Source: an uncultured Streptomyces sp. (GTDB lineage Bacteria > Actinomycetota > Actinomycetes > Streptomycetales > Streptomycetaceae). Taken from it: a stretch of 23,204 bases of DNA. Below the pieces are notes generated by a model, which saw only the letters and a list, made by a program, of their open reading frames with translations, was not told where the DNA came from and ran no database searches. The stretch lies in NCBI GenBank assembly GCA_946480485.1, contig CAMLJW010000022.1, positions 1-23,204 on the forward strand, in the 5' to 3' direction. The position numbers and the translations under genes are program-made. The first letter of the stretch is position 1; each line of letters starts with the position of its first letter. This document shows positions 1 through 8,064 of the stretch, piece by piece.

Positions 1-970
1 GCTCTTCTACGGGCTCGAATCGCTCGCCGATGCCGGAATCCGGGAGGTCGGCATCGTCGTCGGCGAGACGTCCGGGGAGATTCGCGCGGCGGTCGGTGAC
101 GGCTCACAGTTCGGCATCCGGGTCACCTACATTCACCAGGCCCAGCCGCTCGGTCTCGCCCATGCCGTGCTGATCTCCAGTGACTTCCTCGGCGACGACG
201 ACTTCGTCATGTACCTCGGTGACAATTTCATCGTGGGCGGGATCACGGAGATCGTCGACGCGTTCCGCGAAGAGCGGCCCGATGCCCACATCATGCTGAC
301 GCCCGTCGGCAACCCGGCGCAATTCGGTGTCGCGGAGCTCGACCTCTCCGGCCATGTCGTCGGCCTGGAGGAGAAGCCGCAGCAGCCGAAGAGCGACCTC
401 GCGCTCGTCGGCGTCTACCTCTTCACACCGCTGGTCCACGACGCCGTACGGTCCATTGAGCCCTCGGCACGCGGCGAGTTGGAGATCACACATGCCATTC
501 AGTGGCTGATCGAGAACGGCAAGAACGTCCGCTCGACCACGATCACCGGGTACTGGAAAGACACGGGAAACGTCACCGACATGCTCGAGGTGAACCGCTC
601 CGTGCTGGAAGTCCTCGAGCCGTCGCAGGCGGGGAACGTCGACTCCGAGAGCGAAGTGATCGGCCGGGTGCGCATCGAGGAAGGCGCCCGGGTGCGGCGC
701 TCCCGCATCGTCGGCCCCGCCGTCATCGGCGCCGGTGCCACCCTCACGGACTCGTACGTCGGGCCCTTCACCTCCATCGCCGCCGGGTGTTCCGTCGACG
801 ACAGCGAGATCGAGTACTCGATCCTGCTCACCGGAGCCTCGGTGCGCGGCGTCCGCCGCATCGAGGCCTCGCTCATCGGCCGCCAGGTCGACGTGACGCC
901 CGCCCCGCGCGTTCCCGCCGCCCACCGGCTCGTGCTCGGTGATCACAGCAAGGTGCAGATCTGCTCTTGA
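1..970 (+). CDS. rmlA: Glucose-1-phosphate thymidylyltransferase, long form (5' end outside window)
   Basis: Makes dTDP-glucose from dTTP and glucose-1-phosphate, the first step to dTDP-L-rhamnose, in the cytoplasm. The reading frame is open from base 2, so the N-terminal nucleotide-binding motif lies outside the window. Visible are the sugar-nucleotidyltransferase core (QAQPLGLAHAV, then DDDFVMYLGDN, then GLEEKPQQPKSDLALVGVYLF, and GYWKDTGNVTDMLEVN) and a C-terminal half with hexapeptide-like spacing (IGRVRIEEGARVRRS, IVGPAVIGAGATL). That left-handed beta-helix tail marks the long StrD-like form rather than the short RmlA form of about 290 residues. rmlB and rmlD follow on the same strand, now separated from rmlA by an inserted tnpB element that starts 1 base after this stop codon. 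Function is confident; the choice of rmlA over a paralogue name rests on the neighbouring rml genes. Confidence 0.93.
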   Translation, partial: LFYGLESLADAGIREVGIVVGETSGEIRAAVGDGSQFGIRVTYIHQAQPLGLAHAVLISSDFLGDDDFVMYLGDNFIVGGITEIVDAFREERPDAHIMLTPVGNPAQFGVAELDLSGHVVGLEEKPQQPKSDLALVGVYLFTPLVHDAVRSIEPSARGELEITHAIQWLIENGKNVRSTTITGYWKDTGNVTDMLEVNRSVLEVLEPSQAGNVDSESEVIGRVRIEEGARVRRSRIVGPAVIGAGATLTDSYVGPFTSIAAGCSVDDSEIEYSILLTGASVRGVRRIEASLIGRQVDVTPAPRVPAAHRLVLGDHSKVQICS

Positions 971-1110
971 CTTCCTCCCCCGCCTAAAGGCGGGGGATTC
1001 CAGCGGTCGCCCGCTGGGGTTCCTGCTTCACCGACGACCGCCCCGTCCGGGAGGACTCCCGTTGAGGTCTTACACCGTCTCCACAGGCAGACGCCGCCAG
1101 CCCGGCGGCG
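971..1110 (-). ncRNA. Possible omega-RNA (reRNA) scaffold at the tnpB 3' end
   Basis: TnpB systems produce a guide RNA from the 3' end of tnpB and the right end of the element, with the guide copied from flanking DNA. Here that would cover the last codons of tnpB and the hairpin at 977-996, and the guide would come from the 3' end of rmlA just below base 971. The hairpin is visible; the 5' boundary and expression are guesses from the family. Confidence 0.35.
972..1002. repeat. Right-end subterminal hairpin of the tnpB element
   Basis: A perfect 8-bp stem (977-984 with 989-996) closes a TAAA loop. The same 31-base sequence recurs at 2307-2337 with four base differences, two of which are a compensating C-G to G-C swap inside the stem. 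The tnpB stop codon (984-986 on -) lies at the edge of the loop. Confidence 0.8.
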
Positions 1111-2193
1111 AGAATGTTGCGAGCCGCGTTCACGTCGCGGTCGTGCACCGCGCCGCAGTCACACGTCCAGTCACGGACGTTCAGCGGCATCTTCGCCGCG
1201 ACCGTGCCACAGGCCCCGCACAGCTTGCTGGACGGGAACCAGCGGTCGATCACGACGAGTTCACGCCCGTACCAGGCGCACTTGTACTCCAGCATCGACC
1301 GGAGTTCCGTCCACGATGCGTCACTGATGGCGCGCGCGAGCTTGCCGTTCTTCAGCAGGTTGCGGACGGTGAGGTCCTCGATCACGACCGTTTGGTTCTC
1401 ACGGACGAAACGAGTCGACAGCTTGTGGAGGAAGTCCCGGCGCCGGTCGGCGATCCGGGCATGGACGCGGGCGACCTTCACACGGGCCTTGGCCCGGTTG
1501 TTGGAGCCCTTGGCCTTGCGGGACAGCTCCCGCTGAGCACGGGCGAGACGGGCCCGGTCCCGGCGCTCGTGCCGGGGGTTGGCGATCTTCTCCTCGGTGG
1601 ACAGGGTCACCAGGGAAGTGATCCCGGCGTCCAGGCCGACCTGCGCATCGGTGGCGGGCGCGGGGACGACGGTGTCCTCAACAAGCATCGAGACGAACCA
1701 GCGCCCGGCGCTGTCGCGGGACACGGTCACCGTCGTCGGCTTCGCCCCCTCCGGGAGCGGACGCGACCAGCGGATGTCCAACGGCTCGGCCATCTTCGCC
1801 AGCGTCAGGCGCCCGTCACGCCACTTGAAGGCACTGCGGGTGTACTCGGCCGACGCCCGGGACTTCTTCCGGCTCTTGTACCGGGGGTACTTGGAACGCT
1901 TGGCGAAGAAGTTCCCGAACGCTGTCTGAAGATGCCTCAGAGCCTGCTGAAGCGGGACGGAGGACACCTCCGTCAGGAAGGCGAGTTCCCCGGTCTTCTT
2001 CCACTCCGTCAGCGCGGCCGACGACCTGTACGTAGGAGACCCGGCGCTGCTCCCCGTACCAGGCCCGTGTGCGGTCCTCCAGCGCCTTGTTGTACACGAG
2101 GCGAACGCAGCCAAACGTGCGAGACAGCTCCGCTGCCTGCTCGTCCGTGGGGTAAAAGCGGTACTTGAACGCCCGCTTGACCTGCTGCGTCAT
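984..2193 (-). pseudogene. tnpB: TnpB RNA-guided nuclease, frameshifted by one base
   Basis: TnpB is the RuvC-type RNA-guided nuclease of IS200/IS605 elements and the ancestor of Cas12. Translation from ATG at 2193 gives a typical N-terminus (MTQQVKRAFKYRFYPTDEQ) for 56 codons to YVQ at 2026. The family sequence then continues one base out of register from 2024 (SSAALTEWKKTGELAFL) to the TAG at 984. Removing one G of the GG at 2025-2026 restores a 402-residue protein, normal for TnpB. In that composite the RuvC acidic residues are present: D188 in GLDAG, E272 in VVIEDL, and D353 in DRDVNAARN. The zinc-finger cysteines are C325, C328, C344 and C346. Thus only the frame is broken. A sequencing error or a real inactivating insertion would look the same; programmed frameshifting is less likely because no slippery run is evident. 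Confidence 0.85.
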
Positions 2194-2252
2194 GCCTCAC
2201 ACCGTATCAGTTTCCGTGTGAGTGGCTGGTGTCGGCCGGTGGTCGCAGACGC

Positions 2253-2301
2253 CGAATCGCCTGGAGGCGATTCGCCTCTCCCTGCCCCGCTCCGCAGGAG
2301 C
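2253..2301. repeat. Two further hairpins in the element's left end
   Basis: 2253-2261 pairs perfectly with 2266-2274 (9 bp, loop TGGA), and 2289-2293 pairs with 2297-2301 (5 bp, loop GCA). They lie in the untranslated region upstream of tnpB and are probably part of the element's left-end DNA structure. Confidence 0.6.
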
Positions 2302-2306
2302 TCCGT

Positions 2307-2337
2307 TTCCTCCCCGGCCTAAAGGCCGGGGTATCCA
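2307..2337. repeat. Left-end subterminal hairpin of the tnpB element
   Basis: An 8-bp perfect stem (2312-2319 with 2324-2331) closes the same TAAA loop as at 972-1002. It ends two bases before the GAAGGA ribosome binding site of rmlB (2339-2344), so transcripts entering rmlB carry this hairpin right next to the translation start. Confidence 0.75.
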
Positions 2338-2350
2338 CGAAGGACACCTG

Positions 2351-3340
2351 ATGACGTCCACAAAGATCCTGGTGACAGGTGGAGCCGGCTTCATCGGCTC
2401 GCACTACGTCCGCACGCTGCTGGGCACCGGTGATGTACAGGTCACGGTCCTGGACGCCCTCACCTACGCGGGCAACCCGGCCAATCTCGACCCGGTCCGC
2501 GACCACCCCGGCTTCGCCTTCGTGCACGGCGACATCTGCGACACCGACCTCGTACACAAGCTCGTCGGCGAACACGAGCAGATCGTCCACTTCGCCGCCG
2601 AATCGCACGTCGACCGGTCGATCCTGAGCGGTGGCGAGTTCGTCCGTACGAACGTGCTCGGCACCCACACCCTCCTGGACTCCGCCCTCCACAACGCCCC
2701 ACGGCGCTTCGTCCACGTCTCCACGGACGAGGTGTACGGATCCCTCGAATCCGGATCCTGGAAGGAGGAGGAGCCACTCGCTCCGAACTCCCCGTACTCC
2801 GCGTCCAAGGCCTCCAGCGACCTGCTCGCCCTGGCCTACCACCGCACCCACGGACTCGACGTCCGCGTCACCCGCTGCTCGAACAACTACGGGCACCACC
2901 AGTTCCCTGAGAAGGTCGTCCCGCTCTTCATCACCAACCTGATCGACGGACGGAAGGTCCCGCTCTACGGGGACGGGCTCAACGTCCGCGACTGGCTGCA
3001 CATCGACGACCACGTCCAGGGCATCGAACTCGTCCGCACCGGCGGCCGCCCCGGGGAGGTCTACAACATCGGCGGCGGCACGGAGCTCTCCAACCGCGAA
3101 CTGACCGAGCAGTTGCTCTGCGCGTGCGACGCCGACTGGGGCATGGTCGAGTACGTCGAGGACCGTAAGGGCCACGACCGCCGCTACTCGGTCGACTGCA
3201 CCAAGATCCGTACAGGGCTCGGGTACCGGCCGCGGAAGGACTTCGCGCAGGGCCTCGCCGAGACGGTGGCGTGGTACCGCGACAACCGCGCCTGGTGGGA
3301 GCCCCTCAAGAGCCGCGCCCGCGTGGGGGCCCGGAAGTGA
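2351..3340 (+). CDS. rmlB: dTDP-glucose 4,6-dehydratase
   Basis: Converts dTDP-glucose to dTDP-4-keto-6-deoxyglucose, the second step of dTDP-L-rhamnose synthesis. The 329-residue product is an extended short-chain dehydrogenase. It has the NAD-binding GGAGFIG (10-16), the catalytic TDE triad of VSTDEVYG (T125, D126, E127) and the YxxxK pair Y149/K153 in YSASK. The start at 2351 follows a GAAGGA ribosome binding site (2339-2344) with good spacing; longer in-frame extensions upstream run into the element hairpin and are not family-like. rmlD starts inside its stop codon, so the two are translationally coupled. The inserted tnpB element now supplies the DNA directly upstream, so read-through from rmlA or a promoter in the element must drive it. 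Confidence 0.96.
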   Translation: MTSTKILVTGGAGFIGSHYVRTLLGTGDVQVTVLDALTYAGNPANLDPVRDHPGFAFVHGDICDTDLVHKLVGEHEQIVHFAAESHVDRSILSGGEFVRTNVLGTHTLLDSALHNAPRRFVHVSTDEVYGSLESGSWKEEEPLAPNSPYSASKASSDLLALAYHRTHGLDVRVTRCSNNYGHHQFPEKVVPLFITNLIDGRKVPLYGDGLNVRDWLHIDDHVQGIELVRTGGRPGEVYNIGGGTELSNRELTEQLLCACDADWGMVEYVEDRKGHDRRYSVDCTKIRTGLGYRPRKDFAQGLAETVAWYRDNRAWWEPLKSRARVGARK

Positions 3341-4197
3341 AGTGGCTGGTCACCGGCGCCGGCGGCATGCTCGGCCGCGAGGTCGCCGGCCTGCTGGCCG
3401 CCCAGGGCGCGCAGCTGACCGTCCACACCCGCCGGGAGCTGGACATCACCGCCCCCGCGCAGGTACGTCTCGCGATCAAGACCGCCGCACCGGATGTCGT
3501 CGTCAACTGCGCGGCCTGGACGGCGGTCGACGACGCCGAGTCCCGGGAGGCCGACGCCCACCGCGTCAACGCGGACGGCCCTCAACTGCTCGCCGAGACG
3601 TGCCGTGCGCACGGCGCCCGCCTCCTCCATGTCTCAACGGACTACGTCTTCCCCGGCGATGCGACGACGCCGTACGCGGAGGACGCCCCGACGAGCCCGC
3701 GCACCGCCTACGGCCGCACCAAACTGGCGGGTGAAAAGGCCGTGCTGGGCCTGCTTCCCGACCGCTCGGCCGTGGTCCGCACCGCCTGGCTGTACGGCGC
3801 CCACGGCCCCAGCTTCGTCCGCACGATGCTCCGCCTGGAGCGTGAGCGCGACACGGTCGACGTCGTGAGCGACCAGGTGGGCCAGCCCACCTGGGCCCGC
3901 GACCTCGCCGACCGGCTCATCTCTTTGGGCACACGTCCCGACGCGGCCGGCGTCTTCCACGGCACCAGCTCCGGCCACGCCACCTGGTTCGACCTCGCCC
4001 GCGAGGTCTTCCACCTGGCCGGCGCCGACCCGTCACGCGTGCGCCCCACCGACAGCACCACCTACGTCCGCCCGGCCCCGCGGCCGGCTTACAGCGTGCT
4101 CGGGCATACGCGGTGGGGCGCGGTGGGCGTGGCGCCGCTGAGGCACTGGCGGGTGGCGCTCGCGACTGCGATGCCCGCTATCAGCTCGTCGGCCTGA
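3337..4197 (+). CDS. rmlD: dTDP-4-dehydrorhamnose reductase
   Basis: Last step of the pathway: NAD(P)H reduction of dTDP-4-keto-rhamnose to dTDP-L-rhamnose. The GTG start at 3337 shares GTGA with the rmlB stop, and the protein begins directly with the Rossmann motif VTGAGGMLG, so this start is preferred over longer options inside rmlB. The 286-residue length fits the family. Motifs are NCAAWTAVDDAE (58-69), STDYVF (100-105) and the YxxxK pair Y125/K129 in YGRTK. The C-terminus RPAPRPAYSVL is typical of RmlD. The 205 bases to the convergent glycosyltransferase gene hold only a weak hairpin (4316-4321 with 4325-4330). Confidence 0.95.
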   Translation: MKWLVTGAGGMLGREVAGLLAAQGAQLTVHTRRELDITAPAQVRLAIKTAAPDVVVNCAAWTAVDDAESREADAHRVNADGPQLLAETCRAHGARLLHVSTDYVFPGDATTPYAEDAPTSPRTAYGRTKLAGEKAVLGLLPDRSAVVRTAWLYGAHGPSFVRTMLRLERERDTVDVVSDQVGQPTWARDLADRLISLGTRPDAAGVFHGTSSGHATWFDLAREVFHLAGADPSRVRPTDSTTYVRPAPRPAYSVLGHTRWGAVGVAPLRHWRVALATAMPAISSSA

Positions 4198-4402
4198 TCC
4201 CCTGCCCGAGTGACGGGCAGAGGACCGGGCGCTCCGGCTCAGCGACTGTCGGGCTAGCTTCGATCGGAGAGCGGGCGGGATCTGGTGGGTGCGATGCAAA
4301 GGCGGAGGAAGGAGTCGACGCGGAGCGTCGGCGACTGACGACAGGGCTGGACGTGTGCGTGCCAGACCCCGCCCACCCGAGCAGAGGCAGCCCGACAGCC
4401 AC

Positions 4403-6025
4403 TCACCGCCGTACGTAACGCAGTGCCTTCCCGAGCGGGCGCCGGACCGGCGCGGGCAAGCGAACGCGCTGCCGCAGCGTGACCCGCCTCGGAACATCGC
4501 TCAGCCGATGGTAGAACTCACCGATGTCAAGGGCGAGTTGGCGGCTCGCTGTCCAGTACGGGATGACCGTACGGGTCGGCGTTCCCACCTGGACCGCCTG
4601 TCCCGCCAGCGGCTGGCTCTTCCGGTCCCCGCGGAGCGCCACACTGCGACCGACGCCCAGGACCTGGAAGAACGCGGCGACATCGTGCACGCCCCGATCC
4701 AGCGGACCTCCGCCGGCCGCAGTGAGCGGATCGATCCTCATGGTTCCGGACACCACGGGCTTCTTCCTGCCGCGCCCCGCGTCCTCGAGACGGACTGCGA
4801 AGTCCGACTCCGGATACCAGCCGATGTGCTGTCCGCGGTGAGAAAGCCGGATCTCCCCGTATGCGGCGTTCAGCGGGTCGCCGATTTCCCACTCCTCCAC
4901 ACCCGTGAGCCCCTCGGTGAGCGCCGGATCCAGCAGCAGCCGCCCCTGGCGTTCCACAAGAGTCAGCGGCTTGCCGTCGGCATGGACCAGACGCAGCCGC
5001 ACTGGCGCGGTAAGGGCCCCTGCATGCCAGCGAGGCCTGCCCAGTTCGGCACGCGACGTCAACTGCCTGGTGCGGCCGGCCAGGGTGCAGAGGGCGTCGA
5101 GACGTCCCCGCTCCAGCAAGTGCCCCCTGAGCCGGGCCACCGCGGGAAGGCCGTCAAGGACCGACGGGGGGAACTCCTCGAGCACGAGCCGCCTCACCGC
5201 TTCGTAGCGCTCCTCGATCTGCCGGTGGCCACTGAGCACATAGGGCTCGCACACCTGACGGAGGATCTCCACCCGGTAGGTACGGCGTAGCAGCTTGTCC
5301 TGCAACGGGCCGGGACGGGTGTGCGCCTTGACGGTCTGAACGACCTTCCGGAGATAGCCGAAGTACTCGTCGACGACGAGCCCTCTGCTGCTCGTGTTCT
5401 TGCCGTCCTCCCGGCGCATCCAGTAATAGCAGGGATAGTCCCCCAGGACCGAGACACACTGCGCCAGGGGGTAGGCGTGGGCCATGAAGAGCTGGTCCTC
5501 GAGCCTGCACCGCCCCTCAGGAAATCTGATGCCGTTCTCCAGCAGGAAGGCACGCCGGAACATCTTGTGAGGACTCAGGCTCTCGAACAGCTTGTGGTCC
5601 TGAACCGTGCACTTCTCGATCGTCCGGGCGAACACGTCGCTGGGACCCGCCATGGTGCCGGCCACCTTGCCCATGACGATGTCGGACGCGTTGCGCCGGC
5701 CGAGAGCGTAGAGCCGCTCCAGCGCCTCCAGGCCCAACTCGTCGTCCTGGTCGACGAACTGTACGTACTCGCCATGGCTGAGCTGCACACCGACGTTTCT
5801 CGGTTTGCCCGGCCATCCGGAGTTCTCCTGGTGGTGTACCCGCACGTGAGGATGGAGGGCTGCGAGCCGGTCAAGGCGTTCCGCCGAGTCGTCGGTGGAG
5901 CCGTCGTTGACGTAGATGACCTCGTAGCGATCCGGGCCGATGCTCTGCCGGAGCAACGTGTCCGCACACTTCTCAATGTATGGACCGGCGTTGTAGACGG
6001 GCACTACGACGCTGACGTGGAGCAT
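4403..6025 (-). CDS. TarS-like family-2 glycosyltransferase, 540 residues
   Basis: A GT-A fold glycosyltransferase, probably adding a sugar to a wall or capsule polymer at the cytoplasmic membrane face. The N-terminus shows VSVVVPVYNAGPYIEKC, NDGSTDD, HQENSGWPGKPRNVG (66-79), the metal-binding DQD (92-94) in FVDQDDE, SPHKMFRRAF and the acidic pair E176-D177 in RLEDQLF, where TarS has its proposed catalytic base. After the catalytic half comes a beta-rich extension to about residue 515 (VHDVAAFFQVLG from 446, VIPYWTAS) and an Arg-rich tail (VRRPLGKALRYVRR). No signal peptide or membrane helix is seen. It lies 46 bases downstream of its longer paralogue and rmlC on the same strand, probably one operon. 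The donor sugar cannot be read from sequence; rhamnose is suggested by context, GlcNAc by TarS analogy. Confidence 0.85.
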   Translation of the reverse strand: MLHVSVVVPVYNAGPYIEKCADTLLRQSIGPDRYEVIYVNDGSTDDSAERLDRLAALHPHVRVHHQENSGWPGKPRNVGVQLSHGEYVQFVDQDDELGLEALERLYALGRRNASDIVMGKVAGTMAGPSDVFARTIEKCTVQDHKLFESLSPHKMFRRAFLLENGIRFPEGRCRLEDQLFMAHAYPLAQCVSVLGDYPCYYWMRREDGKNTSSRGLVVDEYFGYLRKVVQTVKAHTRPGPLQDKLLRRTYRVEILRQVCEPYVLSGHRQIEERYEAVRRLVLEEFPPSVLDGLPAVARLRGHLLERGRLDALCTLAGRTRQLTSRAELGRPRWHAGALTAPVRLRLVHADGKPLTLVERQGRLLLDPALTEGLTGVEEWEIGDPLNAAYGEIRLSHRGQHIGWYPESDFAVRLEDAGRGRKKPVVSGTMRIDPLTAAGGGPLDRGVHDVAAFFQVLGVGRSVALRGDRKSQPLAGQAVQVGTPTRTVIPYWTASRQLALDIGEFYHRLSDVPRRVTLRQRVRLPAPVRRPLGKALRYVRR

Positions 6026-6071
6026 GGAACACCTCTTGCTGGATGATGTGGTGAAGACGCCGACGTGGAGT

Positions 6072-8054
6072 TCAGCGGGCAGTGCGCCGCTGGGCTTTGC
6101 GAAGCGCGCGCCGGAGCAGACCGGGCCGCGATCGCCGCGGAGGCGGTACGGGCTGCTGGGCGGCGCCTTCGTGGGGACGACGCAGGGTCAGCGCACCGCC
6201 GGGTGTGACGGCCAGAACGAGCGGGAGTCGTGTGCGGCGCTCCGGCTCGTCACGCAGGCTCAGCTCCAGGCGCCAGGTGCCGTCGGTCACTTCGTCGCGG
6301 GACAGTTCGGCACTCAGTACTCCCCCGTCGTTCCCTTCGGCGGCGGTCAGCACCGCGGGGGCGCTCCATCTGCGCTGCGCGCCGGAGGTTTCGGACAAGT
6401 GGAGAAAGGCCTCGACGTCGGCGGGTACCTGCACCGGCAGCCGTGCCACCAGCCCGTCGTCGCCCACCCGCAGCTCCTGCTCGCTGAGATCCGCCAGGTC
6501 GTACACGAATCGTGAGGTCGCCTGGCCGACGTCCAGGGAGAGATTGCCGTGGGGTTCGGTCCAATAGGGCAGCACGAGGCGCGCGGGCTCGCCCAGGAAG
6601 GCGGCGCGACGGCCGTTGCTCGCGGCCTCGCCGCGTACGCCGCCCAGGCGCATCTCCTTGGTCCAGCCGCAGAGGTGGATGCGGACGAAGACGTCCCAGA
6701 TGCCGCCCGCCAACGGTGCGCCTCCCGCTGCGGCCTCCGGGTCGATTGTCGATGTCGCACTCAGCACCAGGCGGAACCGGTCCGGCTCGGGGCCGTCCAG
6801 GCGCTGTCGTGTGAACTCGACGGGCTGGTAGAACTCCGCGGCCGTGGAGCGTTCCCGTACCACCAGGTCCATCCTGGCCCTGCCGGTCCGGGCCTTCGTG
6901 TCGGCGTCCTGATCCGCCACCACCTCCCAGCCGTCCTTTCCGAGCGGCAGGTCGAGCAGTTCTTCCCCGCCCTTGCGGAGACAGGTCATCGGCTGCTCGC
7001 CGACGCGCATCTCCCCGGTGAAGCCGAGGCGCAGCCTGCCGCCGTCCCACTCCATGCCGGTCAGCTCGGCGTGCGGCCTGATGTCCTTCTCCCACCGCGC
7101 GAGCGCCTCGATGTCCGGGTACCGGTCTGCCTTGATCAGCGCGCCGACGACCTGCTGGGTGGGCAGCATCCCCGTCATGACGCCCGGCCCGAAACGCTCC
7201 ACGGCCACCTTGTGGATCTCGCGGAACATCTCGTGCCGGTACTCCTCCGGCCAGCCGAGCAACCGCCCGCCGCGCATCCGCTCGATCATCTCGTTGCGGA
7301 ACCAGCGGCGGTACAGCCTGTCCCGCAGCGGTCCCGGCTCGGTGTACTTCTCGACGACGTCGAGGGCTTCCCGCAGATTGCCGAAGTAGCCCACAGGATC
7401 GAGGCGGCCGAACCCCGCGTTGGAGGCGTCGTCGCGCTTGACGTGGTAGTAGCAGAGATAGTCACTGAGGACGGCGACGCTGCCGGCGGTGAGATAGGCC
7501 TCCGTGACGAAGACGTGGTCCTCGAGTCGCCGCCGCCCCTCGGGAAAGCGCAGACCGCGCTCGTCCAGGAAGGACCGGCGGAACATCTTGTGCGGGGTGA
7601 GGCTGTCGATCAGCGGGGCGTTCATCACGTCGGCCCGCGGCCGGTTCACACGGAAGAGCTCCAGCGGTACGGGGCGGCCTTTGCCGGCCATCTTCCCGAT
7701 GACGATGTCCGCTTCGTGTTCCACGCCGTAGGCGTACATCCGCGCGAGCGCCTCGTCTCCCAGCCAGTCGTCGTTGTCGACGAACATGACGAACTCTCCG
7801 CGTGCCGCCGCGATCCCGACGTTGCGCGGCTTGCCGGACCATCCGGAGTTCTCCTGGTGGATGACGTGCATGTGCGGGTGCCGGGCCGCGAGTTCGTCGA
7901 GACGGTCCGGGGTCCCGTCCGTGGAGCCGTCGTCCACGAAAACCGCTTCGTACTCGTCGTCCGGGAGGCTCTGCCTCAGCAGCGAGGTGATGCAGTCCTC
8001 GATGTACCGGCCGGGGTTGTAGACCGGGACTACGACGCTGACTTTGATCGTCAT
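6072..8054 (-). CDS. TarS-like family-2 glycosyltransferase, 660 residues
   Basis: Paralogue of the next gene downstream. GT-A motifs: VSVVVPVYNPGRYIEDC, DDGSTDGTPD, HQENSGWSGKPRNVG (67-80), the DND metal site (93-95) in FVDNDDW, TPHKMFRRSFL, and E178-D179 in RLEDHVF. The NSG-x-x-GKPRNV, TP/SP-x-K-M/I-F/Y-R, FPE and ED blocks match staphylococcal TarS as I recall it, and IWDVFVRIHLCG at 452 recalls the TarS C-terminal region. Unlike its paralogue it has about 110 further residues after the shared extension, possibly a second beta-sandwich, before an Arg-rich tail (PGLLRRALRKAQRRTAR). The start ATG lies 10 bases after the rmlC stop with a GAGGG ribosome binding site between them, so the genes are co-transcribed. 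Role in a wall glycopolymer is inferred. Confidence 0.87.
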   Translation of the reverse strand: MTIKVSVVVPVYNPGRYIEDCITSLLRQSLPDDEYEAVFVDDGSTDGTPDRLDELAARHPHMHVIHQENSGWSGKPRNVGIAAARGEFVMFVDNDDWLGDEALARMYAYGVEHEADIVIGKMAGKGRPVPLELFRVNRPRADVMNAPLIDSLTPHKMFRRSFLDERGLRFPEGRRRLEDHVFVTEAYLTAGSVAVLSDYLCYYHVKRDDASNAGFGRLDPVGYFGNLREALDVVEKYTEPGPLRDRLYRRWFRNEMIERMRGGRLLGWPEEYRHEMFREIHKVAVERFGPGVMTGMLPTQQVVGALIKADRYPDIEALARWEKDIRPHAELTGMEWDGGRLRLGFTGEMRVGEQPMTCLRKGGEELLDLPLGKDGWEVVADQDADTKARTGRARMDLVVRERSTAAEFYQPVEFTRQRLDGPEPDRFRLVLSATSTIDPEAAAGGAPLAGGIWDVFVRIHLCGWTKEMRLGGVRGEAASNGRRAAFLGEPARLVLPYWTEPHGNLSLDVGQATSRFVYDLADLSEQELRVGDDGLVARLPVQVPADVEAFLHLSETSGAQRRWSAPAVLTAAEGNDGGVLSAELSRDEVTDGTWRLELSLRDEPERRTRLPLVLAVTPGGALTLRRPHEGAAQQPVPPPRRSRPGLLRRALRKAQRRTAR

Positions 8055-8064
8055 GGTGCCGCCC

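Larger units (their letters stand above)
972..2337 (-). mobile_element. IS200/IS605-family element carrying tnpB only (IS1341-like)
   Basis: The segment lies between the rmlA stop and the rmlB ribosome binding site and holds only a tnpB-like gene, reading against the host genes. Near-identical 31-base hairpin-forming sequences lie at its two edges (972-1002 and 2307-2337), as expected of the subterminal palindromes that IS200/IS605 elements have in place of terminal inverted repeats. No Y1 transposase gene (tnpA) is present, so the element would need a helper in trans. On the element's own strand a TCAA tetranucleotide (967-970) lies just beyond the right-end hairpin, like the right cleavage site of some family members. 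Exact ends are inferred, not proven. Confidence 0.75.

Noticed and set aside
2207..3175. 322-codon - strand open frame opposite rmlB
   Set aside because: Antisense of a clear rmlB; no domain signs and no ribosome binding site.
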